Made by a program: the position numbers and the translations under genes. A model generated the notes under the pieces. The model was not told the origin of the DNA and made no database searches. It worked only from the letters and a program-made list of their open reading frames with translations. 64,000 bases of DNA. Source: Allosalinactinospora lopnorensis (GTDB lineage Bacteria; Actinomycetota; Actinomycetes; Streptosporangiales; Streptosporangiaceae). The first letter of the stretch is position 1. Every line of letters begins with the position of its first letter. The stretch covers positions 62,001 to 126,000 of the forward strand of contig NZ_LAJC01000001.1 in NCBI RefSeq assembly GCF_000981225.1. The letters run 5' to 3'. Below, piece after piece: positions 63,228 to 64,000 of the stretch.

Positions 63228-64000
63228 GGTTCAACCTCTCCGTCTCTTCCCGGATCAGCTGCAGTGAGTCTTCGGGCGACAAAGCCACGGCGCGTAGATC
63301 ACTCAACAGCACCCGGAACTTTTGCACCTGGTCCGGATCGTCGATGATCCGCCCAGCGTACGCAGACTCCGCATACACGACATCTGGTGCCCCTGCGGAC
63401 GATAGCAGCATAAATGGGCCTATTAACCCGGGATGACACCAGGGTCGAACTACCTGAACATCGATGCGCTCCCTCTCAGCCAACCCTGCGACGTGTTCCA
63501 GTTGTTTGGTGAGCAGCTCGGGCCTTCCGTGGTGGTAGGTCACGACGCTCGCAGGGATGACCAGTCGGTACACCGGAGCGTGAGAATCCGCGAACCGCTG
63601 TGCGCGTACAAGTCTGGTCTTGACCGTTTCCTCTATTTCGTTGGGAGCAGCCCAAGGAGTCGTGGTCCGGGCCACCGCCCGGGCGTAGTCCTCGGTCTGG
63701 ATGAGGGCGGGGAACAGAACCGTATGCGTCTCCATGATCGAGGTGGCGCGGCGCTCCACTTCTTCCAGGTCGTCGAGCCAGACCGGTTCTCCGTCACCGG
63801 TCAGGGTCGCCCATAGCCGCTCTAGGCGTCCCTCTGCGCGTAGGACCCGGTCCAGGTCGGCGACCAACCGAAGGTCCGGCGTGCGCTTCCCGTTCTCGAC
63901 GTTTCCTATATGTCCGTGGCTGACTCCCACTTCTTTTGCGACTCGGGCTTGCGTGTATCGGGCTATGCGCCGCAGCCGACTCATCTCACGGCCGAAGCGC
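63220..64000 (-). CDS. XRE-family regulator with DUF5753 domain (5' truncated by window edge)
   Basis: The frame is open through the right edge (RFGRE precedes the first visible Met at 63984), so the N-terminus is cut. HTH_31/XRE region (IARYTQARVAKEVGVSHGHIGNVENGKRTPD) then the DUF5753 domain (LFPALIQTEDYARAV...VRPWCHPGLIGPFMLL...VYAESAYAGRIID). Overlaps the DUF397 gene. This trio is common in actinomycetes and is compared with BldB/WhiJ-type developmental switches. Confidence 0.88.
   Translation of the reverse strand, partial: RFGREMSRLRRIARYTQARVAKEVGVSHGHIGNVENGKRTPDLRLVADLDRVLRAEGRLERLWATLTGDGEPVWLDDLEEVERRATSIMETHTVLFPALIQTEDYARAVARTTTPWAAPNEIEETVKTRLVRAQRFADSHAPVYRLVIPASVVTYHHGRPELLTKQLEHVAGLAERERIDVQVVRPWCHPGLIGPFMLLSSAGAPDVVYAESAYAGRIIDDPDQVQKFRVLLSDLRAVALSPEDSLQLIREETERLNHG

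Overview
The window is very GC-rich with a strong third-position G/C bias. Its backbone order (rlmN, cdsA-frr-pyrH-tsf-rpsB, xerC, dprA-comM-YraN, DUF2469, lepB, rplS, trmD-rimM-khpA-rpsP, ffh, amtB, ftsY, smc, acyP-mutM-rnc-rpmF, YceD, coaD-rsmD-recG, rpmB, thiL) is the conserved core of actinomycete chromosomes. The family mix (PucR with aminotransferases, DUF397/XRE pairs, SUFU-domain protein, cydABDC with DUF305/DUF3105) suggests a filamentous actinomycete, possibly of the Nocardiopsaceae/Streptosporangiales. This rests on gene order and protein style only; no species can be named.

Layout. 1-5125: end of a polyamine/GABA-type catabolic block (partial gabT, nitrilase-family amidohydrolase, class III aminotransferase, PucR regulator). 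5195-8435: VTT membrane protein, rlmN, SUFU-domain protein, small membrane protein. 8608-12096: accessory patch with an MFS remnant, a Phd/VapC toxin-antitoxin pair, an NmrA-type reductase behind a MerR-type operator, and a hydrolase-tetR operon behind a perfect 30-bp palindrome. 12282-28348: housekeeping genes, almost all on the minus strand, for phospholipid synthesis, ribosome recycling, UMP kinase, translation, DNA uptake, secretion, rRNA/tRNA modification and SRP. 28473-34004: lipoprotein, amtB without glnK/glnD, and a GbsR-regulated ABC exporter. 34089-50214: ftsY, a cobalamin-riboswitch-controlled btuF-btuC pair, smc, DNA repair, RNase III, CoA synthesis, recG, rpmB and a membrane-anchored CBM2-like protein. 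50396-53580: thiL, a stand-alone AsnC ligand domain, DUF3515, DUF3105 and DUF305 proteins. 53725-59886: cydABDC (cytochrome bd and its assembly exporter) behind three tandem 15-bp operator units. 59940-64000: lipoprotein, EI24 membrane protein, then an accessory end with a small alarmone-synthetase-like protein plus an 83-aa partner and a DUF397-DUF397-XRE module that runs off the right edge.

Three themes stand out. (1) Six genes positions (five genes, recG twice) have lost one base in a G/C run (cdsA, an ABC permease, recG, the CBM2-like gene, cydC). Restoring one base at each gives full-length family proteins, so unpolished sequence is more likely than real gene death. (2) Several regulator, toxin-antitoxin and alarmone genes have no Shine-Dalgarno sequence but a TAnnnT-like -10 box 6-7 nt before the start codon, as leaderless mRNAs do, often with inverted or direct repeats over the promoter. 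(3) The best candidate for a little-described system is the alarmone-synthetase-like gene with its zero-spaced 83-aa partner (61548-62615), which fits a toxSAS-type toxin-antitoxin arrangement.
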